Shown here: in pieces, positions 8,921-19,150 of the stretch
Layout of the letters: the number at the start of each line of letters is the position of its first letter
Position numbering within the stretch: position 1 is the stretch's first letter
Translations under genes and position numbers: made by a program
NCBI RefSeq assembly: GCF_023634645.1
Contig: NZ_JAMKMR010000004.1
Location: forward strand, 229,936-293,935
DNA from: Vibrio sinus
GTDB lineage: Bacteria > Pseudomonadota > Gammaproteobacteria > Enterobacterales > Vibrionaceae
Direction: 5' to 3'
Length of the DNA stretch: 64,000 nucleotides
The notes under the pieces: model-generated
Told to the model about the DNA's origin: nothing
Seen by the model: only the letters and a program-made list of their open reading frames with translations
The model's database searches: none

Positions 8921-10261
8921 ATGTCAAATAAAAGACGTTACTTTGGCACCGACGGTGTGCGTGGAAAAGTTGGCCAATACCCAATCACTCCCGATTTTGT
9001 TTTGAAACTTGGTTGGGCAGCGGGACGCGTGTTGGCAAAACAAGGAACCAAAAAGGTCATTATTGGTAAAGATACGCGTATCTCAGGTTATATGTTGGAA
9101 TCTGCTCTTGAGGCAGGTTTGGCTGCGGCAGGCCTAAAGGCCACTTTTACCGGGCCAATGCCAACGCCAGCCGTTGCTTATTTGACGCAAACGTTCCGAG
9201 CAGAGGCCGGTATTGTGATCTCGGCCTCTCATAATCCTTTTTACGATAACGGCATCAAGTTCTTTTCTTCAGAAGGCACTAAGCTTCCAGATGAGATTGA
9301 ATTGGCCATCGAAGCCGAGCTAGACAAACAAATTGAATGTGTGGATTCCGCGCAATTAGGTAAAGCAAGTCGCTTAACCGATGCAGCGGGCCGTTATATT
9401 GAGTTTTGTAAAAGCACTTTCCCTAGCCGATTGAGTTTGGCTGGGTTAAAAATCGTGGTCGATTGCGCGCATGGTGCGACTTACCATATTGCGCCTAGCG
9501 TGTTTAAAGAACTTGGCGCAAACGTGGTTGCCATGGGGGTGGACCCTGATGGCCTTAACATTAATGATCAGGTTGGTGCGACAGACGTGAACGCGTTGCA
9601 GCAACGAGTTCTGGAAGAGAACGTGGATCTCGGCTTGGCATTTGATGGTGACGGTGATCGTCTTATCATGGTCGATGAGAAGGGCAATAAGATTGATGGT
9701 GACCAAATTGCCTTTATTATTGCGCGTGATATGCAAAGGCGTGGCGAGCTTGAAGGCGGCGTTGTTGGAACGTCAATGACCAACCTTGGCATGGAAAAAG
9801 GCCTAGAGAAACTAGGTATACCATTGATTCGAGCCGCGGTAGGCGATCGATACGTGATGGAGCAGCTGTTAGAAAATGGCTGGAAGATAGGCGCAGAAAA
9901 CTCAGGCCATATTATCTTACTCGACAAGGTCACAACGGGAGACGCAATAGTTGCAGCGCTTCAAGTTCTGGCTTCAGTGGTAGATAGCAAGCAATCACTC
10001 AATCAGCTCTCGCAAGGTATGACGCTTTATCCACAAGTACTAGAAAATGTTCGTTTTAGTGGCGATAGTAATCCTTTGGAGGCTGAAGCGGTCAAAGCGG
10101 CCGTTGTGGACGTAGAGGCAGAATTAGGTAATAAGGGAAGAGTATTACTACGTAAATCCGGTACTGAGCCCCTATTAAGAGTGATGGTGGAAGGGGAAGA
10201 TGATCAGCTAGTTCGCTCTTCGGCACTAAAAATTGCTGAAGCGGTCAAGGCAAGTTGTTAA
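8921..10261 (+). CDS. glmM: Phosphoglucosamine mutase
   Basis: Converts glucosamine-6-phosphate to glucosamine-1-phosphate for UDP-GlcNAc, and so for peptidoglycan and LPS. The phosphoserine loop SASHNP is at 101-106 (Ser103 is the phosphorylated residue by alignment with E. coli Ser102). The Mg-binding DGDGDR loop lies near 242, the sugar-binding GAENSGH near 326, and the phosphate-binding [10 protein letters not shown] near 410. The 446 residues are the normal length. It follows folP after 68 bases and is probably cotranscribed with it. Confidence 0.97.
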   Translation: MSNKRRYFGTDGVRGKVGQYPITPDFVLKLGWAAGRVLAKQGTKKVIIGKDTRISGYMLESALEAGLAAAGLKATFTGPMPTPAVAYLTQTFRAEAGIVISASHNPFYDNGIKFFSSEGTKLPDEIELAIEAELDKQIECVDSAQLGKASRLTDAAGRYIEFCKSTFPSRLSLAGLKIVVDCAHGATYHIAPSVFKELGANVVAMGVDPDGLNINDQVGATDVNALQQRVLEENVDLGLAFDGDGDRLIMVDEKGNKIDGDQIAFIIARDMQRRGELEGGVVGTSMTNLGMEKGLEKLGIPLIRAAVGDRYVMEQLLENGWKIGAENSGHIILLDKVTTGDAIVAALQVLASVVDSKQSLNQLSQGMTLYPQVLENVRFSGDSNPLEAEAVKAAVVDVEAELGNKGRVLLRKSGTEPLLRVMVEGEDDQLVRSSALKIAEAVKASC

Positions 10262-10505
10262 TTTTGTGGTGGAATCCTCAGCTCTAGCTGATGGAGTTAA
10301 GCGATATAAAAGGTTAACAATTAGTCATTTGTCCCTTTTTTAATCGTTTAAACCGTAAGAGACGACTTTTTTATAATTTTTACTTGTCAGCGTGACGGTG
10401 TTTCGCTAGTATTGCCCGGCCTTCAGCAAAGGAGGTCGCTAGCTTTGCCCTGGAATCACATTTTTCGGCGCGCTGGCTCAACAATTTGGAACATAGGTGG
10501 AAAGA

Positions 10506-10868
10506 ATGTTTACGATTCTACTTGTGATTTACCTGTTGGTCGCAGTCGGTGTAATTGGCCTAGTGTTGATACAGCAAGGTAAAGGCGCAGATATGGGAGC
10601 CTCTTTTGGCTCTGGAGCATCAAACACAGTATTTGGTGCCAGTGGATCGGGTAACTTTTTAACTCGATCAACAGCGATTTTAGCTACAGCATTTTTCATC
10701 CTTAGCTTAGTTTTGGGAAATCTTTCGACTTCTCATAAATCTGACTCACAGTGGGTTGACCCGGCACAAGGCCAGGTTCAGCAACAAACCACAACGACTC
10801 AGAAGACAGCTACGGATACTAAGAGTGAAGTTCCTGCTAAGAAAAAAGACAGCGAAATTCCTCAATAA
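10506..10868 (+). CDS. secG: Preprotein translocase subunit SecG
   Basis: A small inner-membrane subunit of the SecYEG channel that assists SecA-driven export. Two membrane helices (about 2-20 and 54-72) flank the conserved cytoplasmic loop [19 protein letters not shown]. The C-terminal tail is Gln/Thr/Lys-rich and cytoplasmic. I chose the ATG at 10506, eight bases after AGGTGGA, instead of an in-frame GTG at 10497, because the protein then begins directly with the first helix as in E. coli. As in E. coli, tRNA-Leu(GAG) and tRNA-fMet follow. Confidence 0.95.
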   Translation: MFTILLVIYLLVAVGVIGLVLIQQGKGADMGASFGSGASNTVFGASGSGNFLTRSTAILATAFFILSLVLGNLSTSHKSDSQWVDPAQGQVQQQTTTTQKTATDTKSEVPAKKKDSEIPQ

Positions 10869-10881
10869 TCAAATTATTGAT

Positions 10882-10965
10882 GCCGAGATGGTGAAATTGG
10901 TAGACACGCTAGCATGAGGTGCTAGTGCCTTAGGTGTGAGGGTTCGAGTCCCTCTCTCGGCACCA
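10882..10965 (+). tRNA. leuU: tRNA-Leu (anticodon GAG)
   Basis: The acceptor stem GCCGAGA/TCTCGGC is followed by an encoded ACCA end. The anticodon stem CTAGC/GCTAG holds loop ATGAGGT, giving GAG. A variable arm and a GGTTCGAGTCC T arm are present. It starts 14 bases after the secG stop codon, the same position as leuU in E. coli, and may be processed from the secG transcript. Confidence 0.97.
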
Positions 10966-10977
10966 TGATTTACAAAC

Positions 10978-11005
10978 TTGTAAAACACTTTGTAGAGCGT
11001 ATAAT
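10978..11005 (+). promoter_or_regulatory. Sigma-70 promoter of the initiator tRNA
   Basis: TTGTAA, a 16-base spacer and TATAAT (11000-11005) end 15 bases before the mature 5' end of the fMet tRNA gene. The metY-rimP-nusA operon probably starts here. Confidence 0.75.
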
Positions 11006-11019
11006 GCTTTGCAGTCGGA

Positions 11020-11096
<77 letters not shown>

Positions 11097-11224
11097 ATCC
11101 CTTAGCCATTGTTTTAGATAGGCTTTTGGATAGAGTGGGCAAGTTTGTGCAGTGAACAGACTCACTGCAAGTTAGATACGAACCTCGCTAAGGCAAGGCA
11201 AATATTTAACTTATCAGGGTCCAG

Positions 11225-11258
11225 CAACAAAAAACCCCGACGTTCGGGGTTTTTTGTT
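11225..11258 (+). terminator. Terminator after the tRNA genes
   Basis: AACAAAAAACCCCG / CGGGGTTTTTTGTT, a long perfect stem with a four-base loop and T run, separates the tRNA transcript from the rimP operon. Readthrough would be needed for tRNA-fMet and rimP to share a transcript. Confidence 0.88.
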
Positions 11259-11261
11259 ATC

Positions 11262-11340
11262 TAAACTTTCTCTTTGTGATAAGGAGAAAAAGGTTTAGAT
11301 GTTGCTTGGGATTTATTATGGGCTCTGAGCCCTTTTTTTG
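11262..11340 (+). promoter_or_regulatory. rimP leader with attenuator
   Basis: Two hairpins precede rimP. The first (about 11262-11299) pairs CTAAAC and TTTCTC with GAGAAA and GTTTAG. The second, GGGCT-CTG-AGCCC (11320-11332), is followed by seven T and is a good intrinsic terminator 18 bases before the rimP ATG. This layout fits the conserved rimP-leader RNA of gamma-proteobacteria, thought to control the rimP-nusA-infB operon by attenuation. What it senses is not shown here. Confidence 0.65.
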
Positions 11341-11357
11341 TTTCTGGAGTGGTTTAA

Positions 11358-11813
11358 ATGACTGGTTTAGAAAGACAACTTACTGAAATGCTTGAAGCTC
11401 CAGTAATGGCTTCTGGGTATGAATTGGTTGGATTAGAGTTCATCCGCGCTGGCGAACATTCGACATTGCGAATTTATATCGATCATGAGAATGGGATCAA
11501 TGTTGATGACTGTGCAGAGGTTAGCCATCAAGTAAGTGCTGTTTTGGATGTTGAAGATCCAATTTCTGTGGCTTATAACCTTGAAGTTTCTTCACCAGGA
11601 TTAGAAAGACCACTTTTCAAAGCAGCGCACTATGAGCAGTATATTGGTCACGAGGTGAGCATCGTTCTGAAAATGGCTGTTGGTAATCGTCGCAAATGGA
11701 AAGGCGTTATTCACTCTGTGGATGGCGAAACCATCTCGGTTACTGTCGAAGGACAAGAAGAACAATTTGCGCTAAGCAATATTTCGAAAGCTAACCTGAT
11801 CCCGAAATTTTAG
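11358..11813 (+). CDS. rimP: Ribosome maturation factor RimP
   Basis: A 30S assembly factor that binds the free small subunit and helps S12/S19 join. The 151 residues are the standard length. The N-terminal domain shows [22 protein letters not shown] and the conserved SPGLERPL turn; the C-terminal SH3-like domain follows. A GGAGTGG site precedes the ATG. First gene of rimP-nusA-infB-rbfA-truB, directly after a leader terminator. Confidence 0.96.
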   Translation: MTGLERQLTEMLEAPVMASGYELVGLEFIRAGEHSTLRIYIDHENGINVDDCAEVSHQVSAVLDVEDPISVAYNLEVSSPGLERPLFKAAHYEQYIGHEVSIVLKMAVGNRRKWKGVIHSVDGETISVTVEGQEEQFALSNISKANLIPKF

Positions 11814-11849
11814 TTCTCCTAGAGAAAAGAGCTTAAGAGGCTAGATAGA

Positions 11850-13337
11850 ATGAGTAAAGAAATTTTAGCGGTAGTAGAGGCAGTTTCTAACGAGAAAGCG
11901 GTACCTCGTGAGCGTATTTTTGAAGCGTTGGAAATTGCGCTTGCCACATCAACAAAGAAAAAACATGAAATGGACATTGATGTCCGGGTGGCAATTGACC
12001 GTAAAAGCGGTGAATTTGATACTTTCCGTCGCTGGGAAGTCGTGGAAGAAGTGGAATTCCCAACTAAGCAAATTTCACTTGAAGCCGCTCAATATGAAGA
12101 CGACAGCATGGAAGTGGGCAGCTACGTTGAAGACGAAATCGAATCAGTGACATTCGATCGCATCACAACGCAAACGGCAAAACAAGTGATCGTACAAAAA
12201 GTACGTGAAGCTGAGCGTGCACAAATCGTTGAACAGTTTATCGATAACGAAGGTGAACTGGTTACTGGTGTGGTTAAGAAAGTTAACCGCGATACCATCG
12301 TGCTTGACCTAGGTAACAATGCAGAAGCGGTTATCCTACGTGAAGACCAGTTACCACGTGAAAACTTCCGTTCTGGCGACCGCGTTCGTGGTCTACTGTA
12401 CTCAGTTAAGCCAGAAGCGCGTGGCTTCCAATTGTTTGTTACCCGCTCTAAGCCTGAAATGCTGGCTGAGCTGTTCCGTGTTGAAGTGCCAGAAATCGGT
12501 GAAGAACTGATTGAACTTCGTGGCGCAGCACGTGATCCAGGTTCTCGTGCCAAGATCGCAGTAAAAACCAACGACAAGCGTATTGACCCTGTGGGTGCGT
12601 GTGTTGGTATGCGTGGCGCGCGTGTACAAGCGGTATCGGGTGAGCTCGGTGGTGAGCGTATCGATATCGTACTTTGGGATGATAACCCAGCGCAGTTTGT
12701 TATTAACGCCATGGCTCCAGCTGATGTAGCGTCTATCATCGTTGATGAAGATGCACACGCAATGGACATTGCCGTTGAAGCGGATAACCTAGCACAAGCG
12801 ATTGGCCGTAATGGTCAAAACGTACGTTTGGCTTCTCAACTAACAGGTTGGGAACTGAATGTAATGACAGTTGAAGACCTACAGAAAAAGCACCAAGAAG
12901 AGTCCACAGCTTCTATCGAGAACTTTATGAAGTATCTTGATATTGAACAGGATTTTGCGGAGATGCTTGTTGAAGAAGGTTTCTCAACACTTGAAGAAGT
13001 CGCTTATGTTCCGGTTAACGAGTTGCTCGAAATCGATGGTTTAAATGAAGAAATCATTGAAGAGCTACGTAGCCGTGCAAAAGAAGCGCTAACCACGCTT
13101 GCATTGGCGCAGGAAGAATCATTTGAAGGCTTAGAGCCAGCAGAAGACTTGCTAGCGCTAGAAGGTTTAGAGCGCGAAATGGCATTTAAATTGGCAGCAA
13201 AAGGCGTAGCAACGCTAGAAGATTTAGCTGACCAAGGCATTGACGAGCTAGAAGGTATCGAAGGACTGACAGAAGAGCGTGCAGGCGAACTGATCATGGC
13301 AGCTCGTAACATCTGTTGGTTTGGCGACGAAGAATAA
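11850..13337 (+). CDS. nusA: Transcription termination/antitermination factor NusA
   Basis: Binds RNA polymerase and RNA; promotes pausing, Rho-independent termination and antitermination. Domain order: N-terminal RNAP-binding domain (1-130), S1 (about 135-200), KH1 and KH2 (about 200-345, with [12 protein letters not shown] and [14 protein letters not shown] loops), then two acidic helix-hairpin repeats (about 360-495) typical of gamma-proteobacterial NusA, which bind the alpha subunit. The 495 residues match E. coli. It follows rimP after 36 bases and precedes infB after 21. Confidence 0.97.
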   Translation: MSKEILAVVEAVSNEKAVPRERIFEALEIALATSTKKKHEMDIDVRVAIDRKSGEFDTFRRWEVVEEVEFPTKQISLEAAQYEDDSMEVGSYVEDEIESVTFDRITTQTAKQVIVQKVREAERAQIVEQFIDNEGELVTGVVKKVNRDTIVLDLGNNAEAVILREDQLPRENFRSGDRVRGLLYSVKPEARGFQLFVTRSKPEMLAELFRVEVPEIGEELIELRGAARDPGSRAKIAVKTNDKRIDPVGACVGMRGARVQAVSGELGGERIDIVLWDDNPAQFVINAMAPADVASIIVDEDAHAMDIAVEADNLAQAIGRNGQNVRLASQLTGWELNVMTVEDLQKKHQEESTASIENFMKYLDIEQDFAEMLVEEGFSTLEEVAYVPVNELLEIDGLNEEIIEELRSRAKEALTTLALAQEESFEGLEPAEDLLALEGLEREMAFKLAAKGVATLEDLADQGIDELEGIEGLTEERAGELIMAARNICWFGDEE

Positions 13338-13358
13338 TTTCAGCAAGGAGGTAGCGGT

Positions 13359-16070
13359 ATGACAGAACTTACAGTTAAAACACTGAGTGACGAAATTGGT
13401 ACGCCAGTTGACCGTTTGTTAGAACAACTTGCTGATGCAGGCATGAACAAATCTAGTGCGGATAATGTGACTGAGGATGAGAAGCAACAACTTCTTGCTC
13501 ACCTTAAAAAAGAACATGGTGACACTCAGGGCGAAGCAGCTCCGACTAGATTGACATTGCAGCGCAAAACTCGCAGCACGCTTAGCGTTAACGCTGGCGG
13601 CGGTAAGAGCAAGAATGTGCAAGTTGAAGTGCGTAAGAAACGTACGTACGTAAAACGCAGTGCAATCGAAGATGAAGCGAAACGTGAAGCAGAAGAACAA
13701 GCGAAACGTGAAGCGGAAGAAAAAGCCCAACGCGAAGCAGAAGAACAAGCCAAGCGTGAAGCGGAAGAAAAAGCCAAGCGTGAAGCTGAAGAGAAAGCTA
13801 AGCGCGAAGCGGAAGAAAAAGTAAAACGTGAAGCTGAAGAAAAAGCCAAACGTGAAGCTCAAGAGAAAGCAAAACGTGATGCAGAAGAAAATGCGGATCG
13901 TGATGCTGAAGATAAATTAAAGCAAGAAGCAGCAAAAATTGAGGCCGACGAACTTAAACGTCGTCAGGAAGAAGAAGCTAGGCGTAAAGCTGAAGAGGAA
14001 AGTCAGCGCAAGCTTGAAGAAGCTCGCGAAATGGCTGAGAAAAACAAAGAGCGTTGGTCTGCTGCAGAAAAGAAAAAGGGTGATATGGAAGATACAGATT
14101 ACCATGTAACGACTTCACGTTATGCACGTGAAGCCGAAGATGAAGCAGATCGTCGTGAAGAGAACTCTCGTCGCAAGAAGAAGAAAAAGCCTGCTGGTAA
14201 CGATCAAGATAATGATCGCGGTGGCCGTAACCAACGTGGTAAAGGTCGCAACAAAGGCAAGCTAGCTAAACCTACTTCTATGCAACATGGCTTCGATAAA
14301 ACGGCGACCGTTGCAAAACAAGACGTTGTGATCGGTGAAACGATTGTTGTTTCTGAACTGGCAAACAAAATGTCAGTAAAAGGCACTGAAGTCATTAAGG
14401 TAATGATGAAGATGGGCGCGATGGCAACCATCAACCAAGTCATTGACCAAGAGACTGCACAGCTAGTTGCTGAAGAAATGGGTCACAAGGTTGTTCTACG
14501 TAAAGAGAACGAGCTAGAGGAAGCGGTACTTTCAGATCGCGACCATGACGCTGAAGCGATTCACCGTGCACCTGTTGTGACTATCATGGGTCACGTAGAC
14601 CATGGTAAAACGTCGACACTAGACTACATTCGTCGTGCACACGTTGCGTCTGGTGAAGCCGGGGGTATTACCCAGCACATCGGTGCGTACCACGTAGAAA
14701 CTGACAATGGCATGATCACCTTCCTGGATACTCCAGGACACGCAGCCTTTACTGCGATGCGTGCACGTGGTGCTCAAGCGACCGATATTGTTATTTTGGT
14801 TGTAGCGGCGGACGATGGTGTGATGCCTCAAACTATCGAAGCTATCCAGCACGCAAAAGCGGCACAAGTGCCACTGATTGTTGCGGTAAACAAAATCGAT
14901 AAAGAAGATGCGAACCCAGACAACGTTAAAAACGAACTGGCTCAGTACGATGTGATCCCTGAAGAGTGGGGCGGTGAGAACATGTTTGTTCACATCTCTG
15001 CAAAACAAGGCACTAACATCGAAGGTCTTCTAGAAGCAATTCTTCTACAAGCTGAAGTTCTTGAGCTGACTGCGGTTGCAGATGGCATGGCTTCAGGTGT
15101 TGTGGTTGAGTCTCGTCTTGATAAAGGTCGTGGTCCTGTTGCAACTGTACTGGTTCAATCTGGTACGCTACGCAAAGGCGATATCGTACTTTGTGGTCAA
15201 GAATATGGCCGTGTTCGTGCGATGCGTGATGAAGTAGGTAACGAAGTGGTTGAAGCTGGCCCATCTATCCCTGTAGAGATCTTAGGTCTTTCAGGTGTGC
15301 CTTCTTCTGGTGACGAAGCGACTGTCGTACGTGATGAGCGTAAAGCACGTGAAGTTGCTAACTACCGTCAAGGTAAATTCCGTGACGTGAAACTAGCACG
15401 TCAACAGAAAGCTAAGCTAGAGAACATGTTCTCTAACATGGCAGCAGGTGATGTTGCTGAGCTGAACGTGGTACTTAAAGCTGACGTACAAGGTTCTGTA
15501 GAAGCAATTTCTGACTCACTACTGAAACTATCAACTGACGAAGTGAAAGTGAACATCGTTGGCTCTGGCGTAGGTGGTATTACAGAAACTGATGCCGTAC
15601 TTGCTGCTGCTTCTAACGCGATTATCCTTGGCTTTAACGTTCGTGCGGATGCATCTGCTCGTCGTACTGTTGAGACAGAAAACCTAGATCTTCGTTACTA
15701 CTCAATCATTTACCAATTGATTGATGAAGTGAAACAAGCGATGGGCGGTATGCTTGCTCCTGAATTCAAACAAGAAATCAGCGGTCTTGCAGAAGTGCGT
15801 GATGTATTTAAGTCTCCAAAACTTGGCGCAATTGCAGGTTGTATGGTGACAGAAGGTATCATCAAGCGTAACAACCCAATCCGTGTACTTCGCGATAACG
15901 TGGTTATCTATGAAGGTGAGCTTGAGTCACTACGTCGCTTTAAAGACGATGTACAAGAAGTGAAAAACGGCTACGAATGTGGTATCGGCGTTAAGAACTA
16001 CAATGATGTTCGCGTTGGTGACCAAATCGAAGTATTCGAGGTCGTTGAAGTTAAGAGAACACTAGATTAA
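13359..16070 (+). CDS. infB: Translation initiation factor IF-2
   Basis: A GTPase that delivers fMet-tRNA to the 30S subunit and promotes subunit joining. The 903 residues comprise an N1 domain (1-50), a long charged linker with an eight-residue tandem repeat (about 107-186), a second basic linker (KKKKKPAGN...[12 protein letters not shown]), and a G domain with GHVDHGKT (about 411-418), DTPGH and NKID. Domains II and III and the fMet-tRNA-binding C-terminal domain complete the protein. AGGAGGT precedes the ATG, a near-perfect ribosome binding site. As in E. coli, internal starts could give shorter forms; I did not fix their positions. Confidence 0.97.
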   Translation: MTELTVKTLSDEIGTPVDRLLEQLADAGMNKSSADNVTEDEKQQLLAHLKKEHGDTQGEAAPTRLTLQRKTRSTLSVNAGGGKSKNVQVEVRKKRTYVKRSAIEDEAKREAEEQAKREAEEKAQREAEEQAKREAEEKAKREAEEKAKREAEEKVKREAEEKAKREAQEKAKRDAEENADRDAEDKLKQEAAKIEADELKRRQEEEARRKAEEESQRKLEEAREMAEKNKERWSAAEKKKGDMEDTDYHVTTSRYAREAEDEADRREENSRRKKKKKPAGNDQDNDRGGRNQRGKGRNKGKLAKPTSMQHGFDKTATVAKQDVVIGETIVVSELANKMSVKGTEVIKVMMKMGAMATINQVIDQETAQLVAEEMGHKVVLRKENELEEAVLSDRDHDAEAIHRAPVVTIMGHVDHGKTSTLDYIRRAHVASGEAGGITQHIGAYHVETDNGMITFLDTPGHAAFTAMRARGAQATDIVILVVAADDGVMPQTIEAIQHAKAAQVPLIVAVNKIDKEDANPDNVKNELAQYDVIPEEWGGENMFVHISAKQGTNIEGLLEAILLQAEVLELTAVADGMASGVVVESRLDKGRGPVATVLVQSGTLRKGDIVLCGQEYGRVRAMRDEVGNEVVEAGPSIPVEILGLSGVPSSGDEATVVRDERKAREVANYRQGKFRDVKLARQQKAKLENMFSNMAAGDVAELNVVLKADVQGSVEAISDSLLKLSTDEVKVNIVGSGVGGITETDAVLAAASNAIILGFNVRADASARRTVETENLDLRYYSIIYQLIDEVKQAMGGMLAPEFKQEISGLAEVRDVFKSPKLGAIAGCMVTEGIIKRNNPIRVLRDNVVIYEGELESLRRFKDDVQEVKNGYECGIGVKNYNDVRVGDQIEVFEVVEVKRTLD
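13677..13916 (+). repeat. 24-bp tandem repeats inside infB
   Basis: About ten in-frame 24-base units encode an octapeptide of the form AKREAEEK, with drift in the last units (DRDAED). They form a highly charged, helical linker between the N-terminal domain and the G domain of IF-2. Synonymous codon changes between units show this is an old coding array. Confidence 0.9.
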
Positions 16071-16103
16071 TTGACTGACATCATTTAATTGGTTGTTACA
16101 TAC

Positions 16104-16140
16104 ACCATGGGGGGCTGGTTAGAACCATCCCCCCATTCTT
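16104..16140 (+). terminator. Hairpin between infB and rbfA
   Basis: ATGGGGGG pairs with CCCCCCAT around an internal GGTT/AACC stem, followed by a short T-rich stretch. The strong stem may be a partial terminator or a processing site that lowers rbfA-truB expression relative to infB. Confidence 0.6.
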
Positions 16141-16158
16141 TCTATTGTGAGAAAAGAT

Positions 16159-16584
16159 ATGTCAAAAGAATTTAGCCGTACCCAACGGGTATCCCAACAG
16201 CTACAAAAAGAGCTAGCTATTATCCTTCAACGTGAAGTGAGAGATTCACGAATTGGAATGGTCACTATTTCAGACGTTGAAGTGTCAAGAGACTTGGCGT
16301 ACGCCAAAGTATTCGTTACTTTTCTTTGTGTCGGCGAACAAACACCTAAGAGCTGTTTAAATGCATTAAAAGAGCACGAAGGCCATATTCGCATGATGCT
16401 TGGCAAACGTATTCGTTTGCGTTTGACCCCTGAAATTCGCTTCCAATATGACAGCACATTAGTGGAAGGTATGCGCATGTCTAACTTGGTGAGTGAAGTA
16501 CTCAGCGAAGACAAGCGTAAGCAAAAACAGGCAGGCCGTGAAGACGAGCAATCTGGTTCTGATGAATCAGGAGAGCAAGCTTAA
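16159..16584 (+). CDS. rbfA: Ribosome-binding factor A
   Basis: A KH-fold 30S maturation factor needed for 16S rRNA 5'-end processing and cold adaptation. The protein begins [20 protein letters not shown] and contains the typical [21 protein letters not shown] strand-helix segment and [11 protein letters not shown] chose the ATG at 16159 instead of the in-frame GTG at 16147, because RbfA proteins begin just before the SRTxRV motif; this gives 141 residues. The charged C-terminal tail ([11 protein letters not shown]) is usual. The stop codon overlaps the truB start by one base (TAATG). Confidence 0.95.
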   Translation: MSKEFSRTQRVSQQLQKELAIILQREVRDSRIGMVTISDVEVSRDLAYAKVFVTFLCVGEQTPKSCLNALKEHEGHIRMMLGKRIRLRLTPEIRFQYDSTLVEGMRMSNLVSEVLSEDKRKQKQAGREDEQSGSDESGEQA

Positions 16585-17519
16585 TGGCACGTCGTCGTAA
16601 AGGTCGCCCAGTTAACGGCATTGTGTTGTTGGATAAGCCAACAGGCATTTCCTCTAATGATGCGTTGCAGAAAGTCAAACGCATCTACTTTGCAGAGAAA
16701 GCCGGTCACACTGGCGCTCTAGATCCATTGGCAACTGGCATGCTACCAATCTGTCTGGGCGAGGCGACCAAGTTCTCTCAGTTTTTGCTGGATTCAGATA
16801 AACGTTATGTTGTGGTCGCCAAGCTTGGTGAGCGAACAAACACGTCGGACTCTGATGGCGAAGTGGTAGAAACTCGCGAAGTCAATGTCAGCAAAGAGCG
16901 TTTGCTTGAGTGCATCGAAGCGTTTAAGGGTGAAACGGATCAAGTGCCATCCATGTACTCGGCACTAAAATACCAAGGTCGTCCTCTGTATGAATACGCT
17001 CGTGAAGGTATCGAAGTCCCTCGTGAAGCACGTAAGATCACCGTTTATTCAATTGAGCTGCTTCGTTTTGAAGGCGATGAAGTTGAAATGGAGATCCACT
17101 GCTCGAAAGGCACGTACATTCGAACCATCACCGATGATCTAGGTGAAATGCTAGGCTGTGGTGCACACGTAACCTATTTGCGTCGTACTGGTGTAGCAAA
17201 CTACCCAGTAGACAAGATGGTGACGTTAGAGCAGCTGAACACTTTGCTTGAGCAAGCAAGAGAGCAAGAGATCGAACCACGTTTGTTGCTCGATCCCATC
17301 TTGATGCCAATGGATACTGCGGTAGAATCTTTGCCGGAAGTGAACTTAATCCCTGAGTTAACGGACATGGTTCAGCATGGTCAACCTGTGCAAGTGTTTG
17401 GTGCGCCGAGCGAAGGTTTTGTGCGTATGACCTCTGGTGAAGATCGTCAATTCATTGGTGTGGCAGAAATCGATGATGATGGCCGTATTGCACCGAAGCG
17501 ATTGGTTGTGTTTAGGTAA
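16584..17519 (+). CDS. truB: tRNA pseudouridine-55 synthase
   Basis: Isomerises U55 in the T loop of tRNAs. The catalytic motif [14 protein letters not shown] has the nucleophile Asp47; the GISSN, YQRxPLYxYAR-like ([11 protein letters not shown]) and [14 protein letters not shown] ([11 protein letters not shown]) motifs follow, and a C-terminal PUA-like domain ends the 311-residue protein. It is translationally coupled to rbfA by a one-base overlap. In E. coli rpsO follows directly; here the next gene is on the other strand and rpsO lies 30 kb away. Confidence 0.97.
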   Translation: MARRRKGRPVNGIVLLDKPTGISSNDALQKVKRIYFAEKAGHTGALDPLATGMLPICLGEATKFSQFLLDSDKRYVVVAKLGERTNTSDSDGEVVETREVNVSKERLLECIEAFKGETDQVPSMYSALKYQGRPLYEYAREGIEVPREARKITVYSIELLRFEGDEVEMEIHCSKGTYIRTITDDLGEMLGCGAHVTYLRRTGVANYPVDKMVTLEQLNTLLEQAREQEIEPRLLLDPILMPMDTAVESLPEVNLIPELTDMVQHGQPVQVFGAPSEGFVRMTSGEDRQFIGVAEIDDDGRIAPKRLVVFR

Positions 17520-17540
17520 CGCAGCACCACTAGCAGTCTG

Positions 17541-17572
17541 AAAACCAAAGCATAACGCTTTGGTTTTTTTAT
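17541..17572 (+). terminator. Terminator after truB
   Basis: AAAACCAAAGC / GCTTTGGTTTT with a four-base loop and T run; it ends the rimP-truB operon and marks the edge of the 30-kb block that separates truB from rpsO. Confidence 0.88.
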
Positions 17573-17579
17573 ATCCAAG

Positions 17580-18044
17580 CTACTCAGATTTGTTATCAAC
17601 GTTTTCGTTGGGGACTATCAGCTCTTTCTCGAGTAATATGTTGCGTAATGCCTCTGCCCGGCTACGGTTGACACCAAAATCAGAATAACCCACTCGTGAT
17701 TCTGAACGAACCAGCAGTTTTTCTCCTTTAATCTCCAGTTCAAGATCGTCGGTGAATCGCAAAATTTTTGTAGTACAAGTGATGTGTAAGTAGTCGCCAG
17801 ATTTACTGATCACTTTCGAACGAGGTAGGGTGAGCGCCGCAGCTTCGACTTGATTGATCGTGACCCCTTTTTTAAGCACGTAGGGATCAAGATGGTGCTC
17901 TTTACGTGAATCTTGGGTAGAAACACAATTCGGCTTGTCCGCGCAAGGCAGCTCCACACGATTTTTCATATCAGCAACTCCCTGACTGCATCCAGCGACG
18001 AGAGCCGCCAACAAAGTTAGTATTAGGTATCGGGTTTTCAGCAT
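17580..18044 (-). CDS. DUF1499-family lipoprotein
   Basis: A 154-residue predicted lipoprotein. A short signal peptide ends in the lipobox LVAGC, with the acylated Cys near residue 19. The mature part carries features of the DUF1499 family: PNCVSTQ near residue 38, DYLHITCTTKILRFTDDLEL in the middle and VRSESRVGYSDFGVNRSRAEALR near the end. The function of the family is not known to me. It is placed at the end of the minus-strand block, 117 bases beyond the last immunity-like gene, and probably belongs to the chromosome rather than to the effector unit. Confidence 0.8.
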   Translation of the reverse strand: MLKTRYLILTLLAALVAGCSQGVADMKNRVELPCADKPNCVSTQDSRKEHHLDPYVLKKGVTINQVEAAALTLPRSKVISKSGDYLHITCTTKILRFTDDLELEIKGEKLLVRSESRVGYSDFGVNRSRAEALRNILLEKELIVPNENVDNKSE

Positions 18045-18161
18045 GTTAGCGCAACTATCTACTTAAAGGTTGTTTTAACCATATCATTCGAGTTACGTAG
18101 ATAAAGTGAACGGCATCAAATGTATTTTGGAAACCGAACACCTAGGTTATTAGAGCCTAAT

Positions 18162-19094
18162 CTAAATATTACCAAACAGCTCCTCGGTTTCTTTGTTTAC
18201 TTGCTCTTGTGATTTCCCCGATGGAGGTGGATCGTTAAATCGAGTTAGAGCTTCATCGCGGTGGAAGGTTTCACTTGCCATCGGCAGTTCATAAAAACAT
18301 TCAGGTGCTTGGTTAAAGTCAAAGATTAACTTGATATCATCGACGTCTTCGTAAGGGATATTTAAGCCTGTAAGTATTTGTTTTATTGCAGTGAATTGTT
18401 GTTTGCTCTTATAGAACAAACAGCTGTCTTCTTTGGTGTGAACACGAAAAACAGATTCAGGTTGCTCGAGTGATTCTTCGCAAACATCGTATTTTGAGTA
18501 CAGGCAAAACACCTTTCTTTTTTTATGATGCCGAACACACAGGAATTGTTCAGAAGGAATAATATGCTCATCAACATAGATTTCTCTTTTCTTAGTGCTG
18601 ATAAATGCTAGCAGTAGAAAGCCACCTGAGCCGACTAAAACCATGGGGCCAGCGATAATAATGGCGAGTAGGCACCCAATGCAGCCAAAATAAGCCATGA
18701 TTTGCACAAATCTAGGTCCCCATAAGGGTTCGTCTAAACGTTTTTTATAGATGATGCCAGAGGAAGACAAGGTGTAGTCATATCGGTCATCGATGCCGTA
18801 ACTTAGGTAGGCAGCCCACCCGCCAATAATTAAAGGAACAATGAGGAAATAGATATCAGGGTTAGAAATATACCAAACTGGCCTGCTGCTACCAAATGTC
18901 ATTATTCCACCAAATATAATGGCAGTGACTAGTATAGGTATAACCCAGAAAATAGCGCGAAAGAAACGATAATTATGCTCTACATTTTTGCACATCCAAC
19001 GAGTAACATCTGGAGTGTATTCAACGGATTTTACACGCTGTTGTTGGTATTCCTGAAACTTTTCAGGGGTAATATAAAAGGGTAAATAGGCCAC
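18162..19094 (-). CDS. Putative T6SS immunity protein, fourth (distal) copy
   Basis: A 310-residue membrane protein, last of four tandem paralogues behind a MIX effector. Four hydrophobic segments are visible (about 45-66, 80-100, 131-148, 149-166), then a soluble C-terminal domain (170-310). The N-terminal half is nearly the same as in copies two and three; the C-terminal domain (HHKKRKVFCLYSKYDVCEES...) is nearly the same as in the first copy, so the gene is a mosaic. I chose GTG at 19094, seven bases after AAGGAG, the arrangement shared by all four copies. Immunity function is inferred from position, membrane nature and paralogy; multi-helix inner-membrane immunity proteins are usual for pore-forming toxins. 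Confidence 0.7.
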   Translation of the reverse strand: MAYLPFYITPEKFQEYQQQRVKSVEYTPDVTRWMCKNVEHNYRFFRAIFWVIPILVTAIIFGGIMTFGSSRPVWYISNPDIYFLIVPLIIGGWAAYLSYGIDDRYDYTLSSSGIIYKKRLDEPLWGPRFVQIMAYFGCIGCLLAIIIAGPMVLVGSGGFLLLAFISTKKREIYVDEHIIPSEQFLCVRHHKKRKVFCLYSKYDVCEESLEQPESVFRVHTKEDSCLFYKSKQQFTAIKQILTGLNIPYEDVDDIKLIFDFNQAPECFYELPMASETFHRDEALTRFNDPPPSGKSQEQVNKETEELFGNI

Positions 19095-19096
19095 GC

Positions 19097-19126
19097 TTAA
19101 CTCCTTGCGCAAATGATGACAGGTTC
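19097..19126 (-). repeat. Effector 3'-end remnant before the fourth immunity copy
   Basis: On the minus strand these 30 bases match the last ten codons of the effector (22052-22081) and read EPVIICARS-stop. The AAGGAG ribosome binding site of the following gene lies within the last codons. Confidence 0.85.
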
Positions 19127-19150
19127 TTGTTGGGGCTCATTTTTCCTCGA

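Noticed and set aside
12122..12769. 215-residue Ser/Arg-rich frame opposite nusA
   Set aside because: Shadow of nusA codons; low-complexity composition, no ribosome binding site.
13419..13862. Minus-strand frames rich in Phe/Ser opposite infB
   Set aside because: They arise from the reverse of the AKREAEEK repeat and have no start signals of their own.
13677..13916. Short regular repeats resembling a CRISPR array
   Set aside because: No spacers; units are contiguous, in frame and coding within IF-2.
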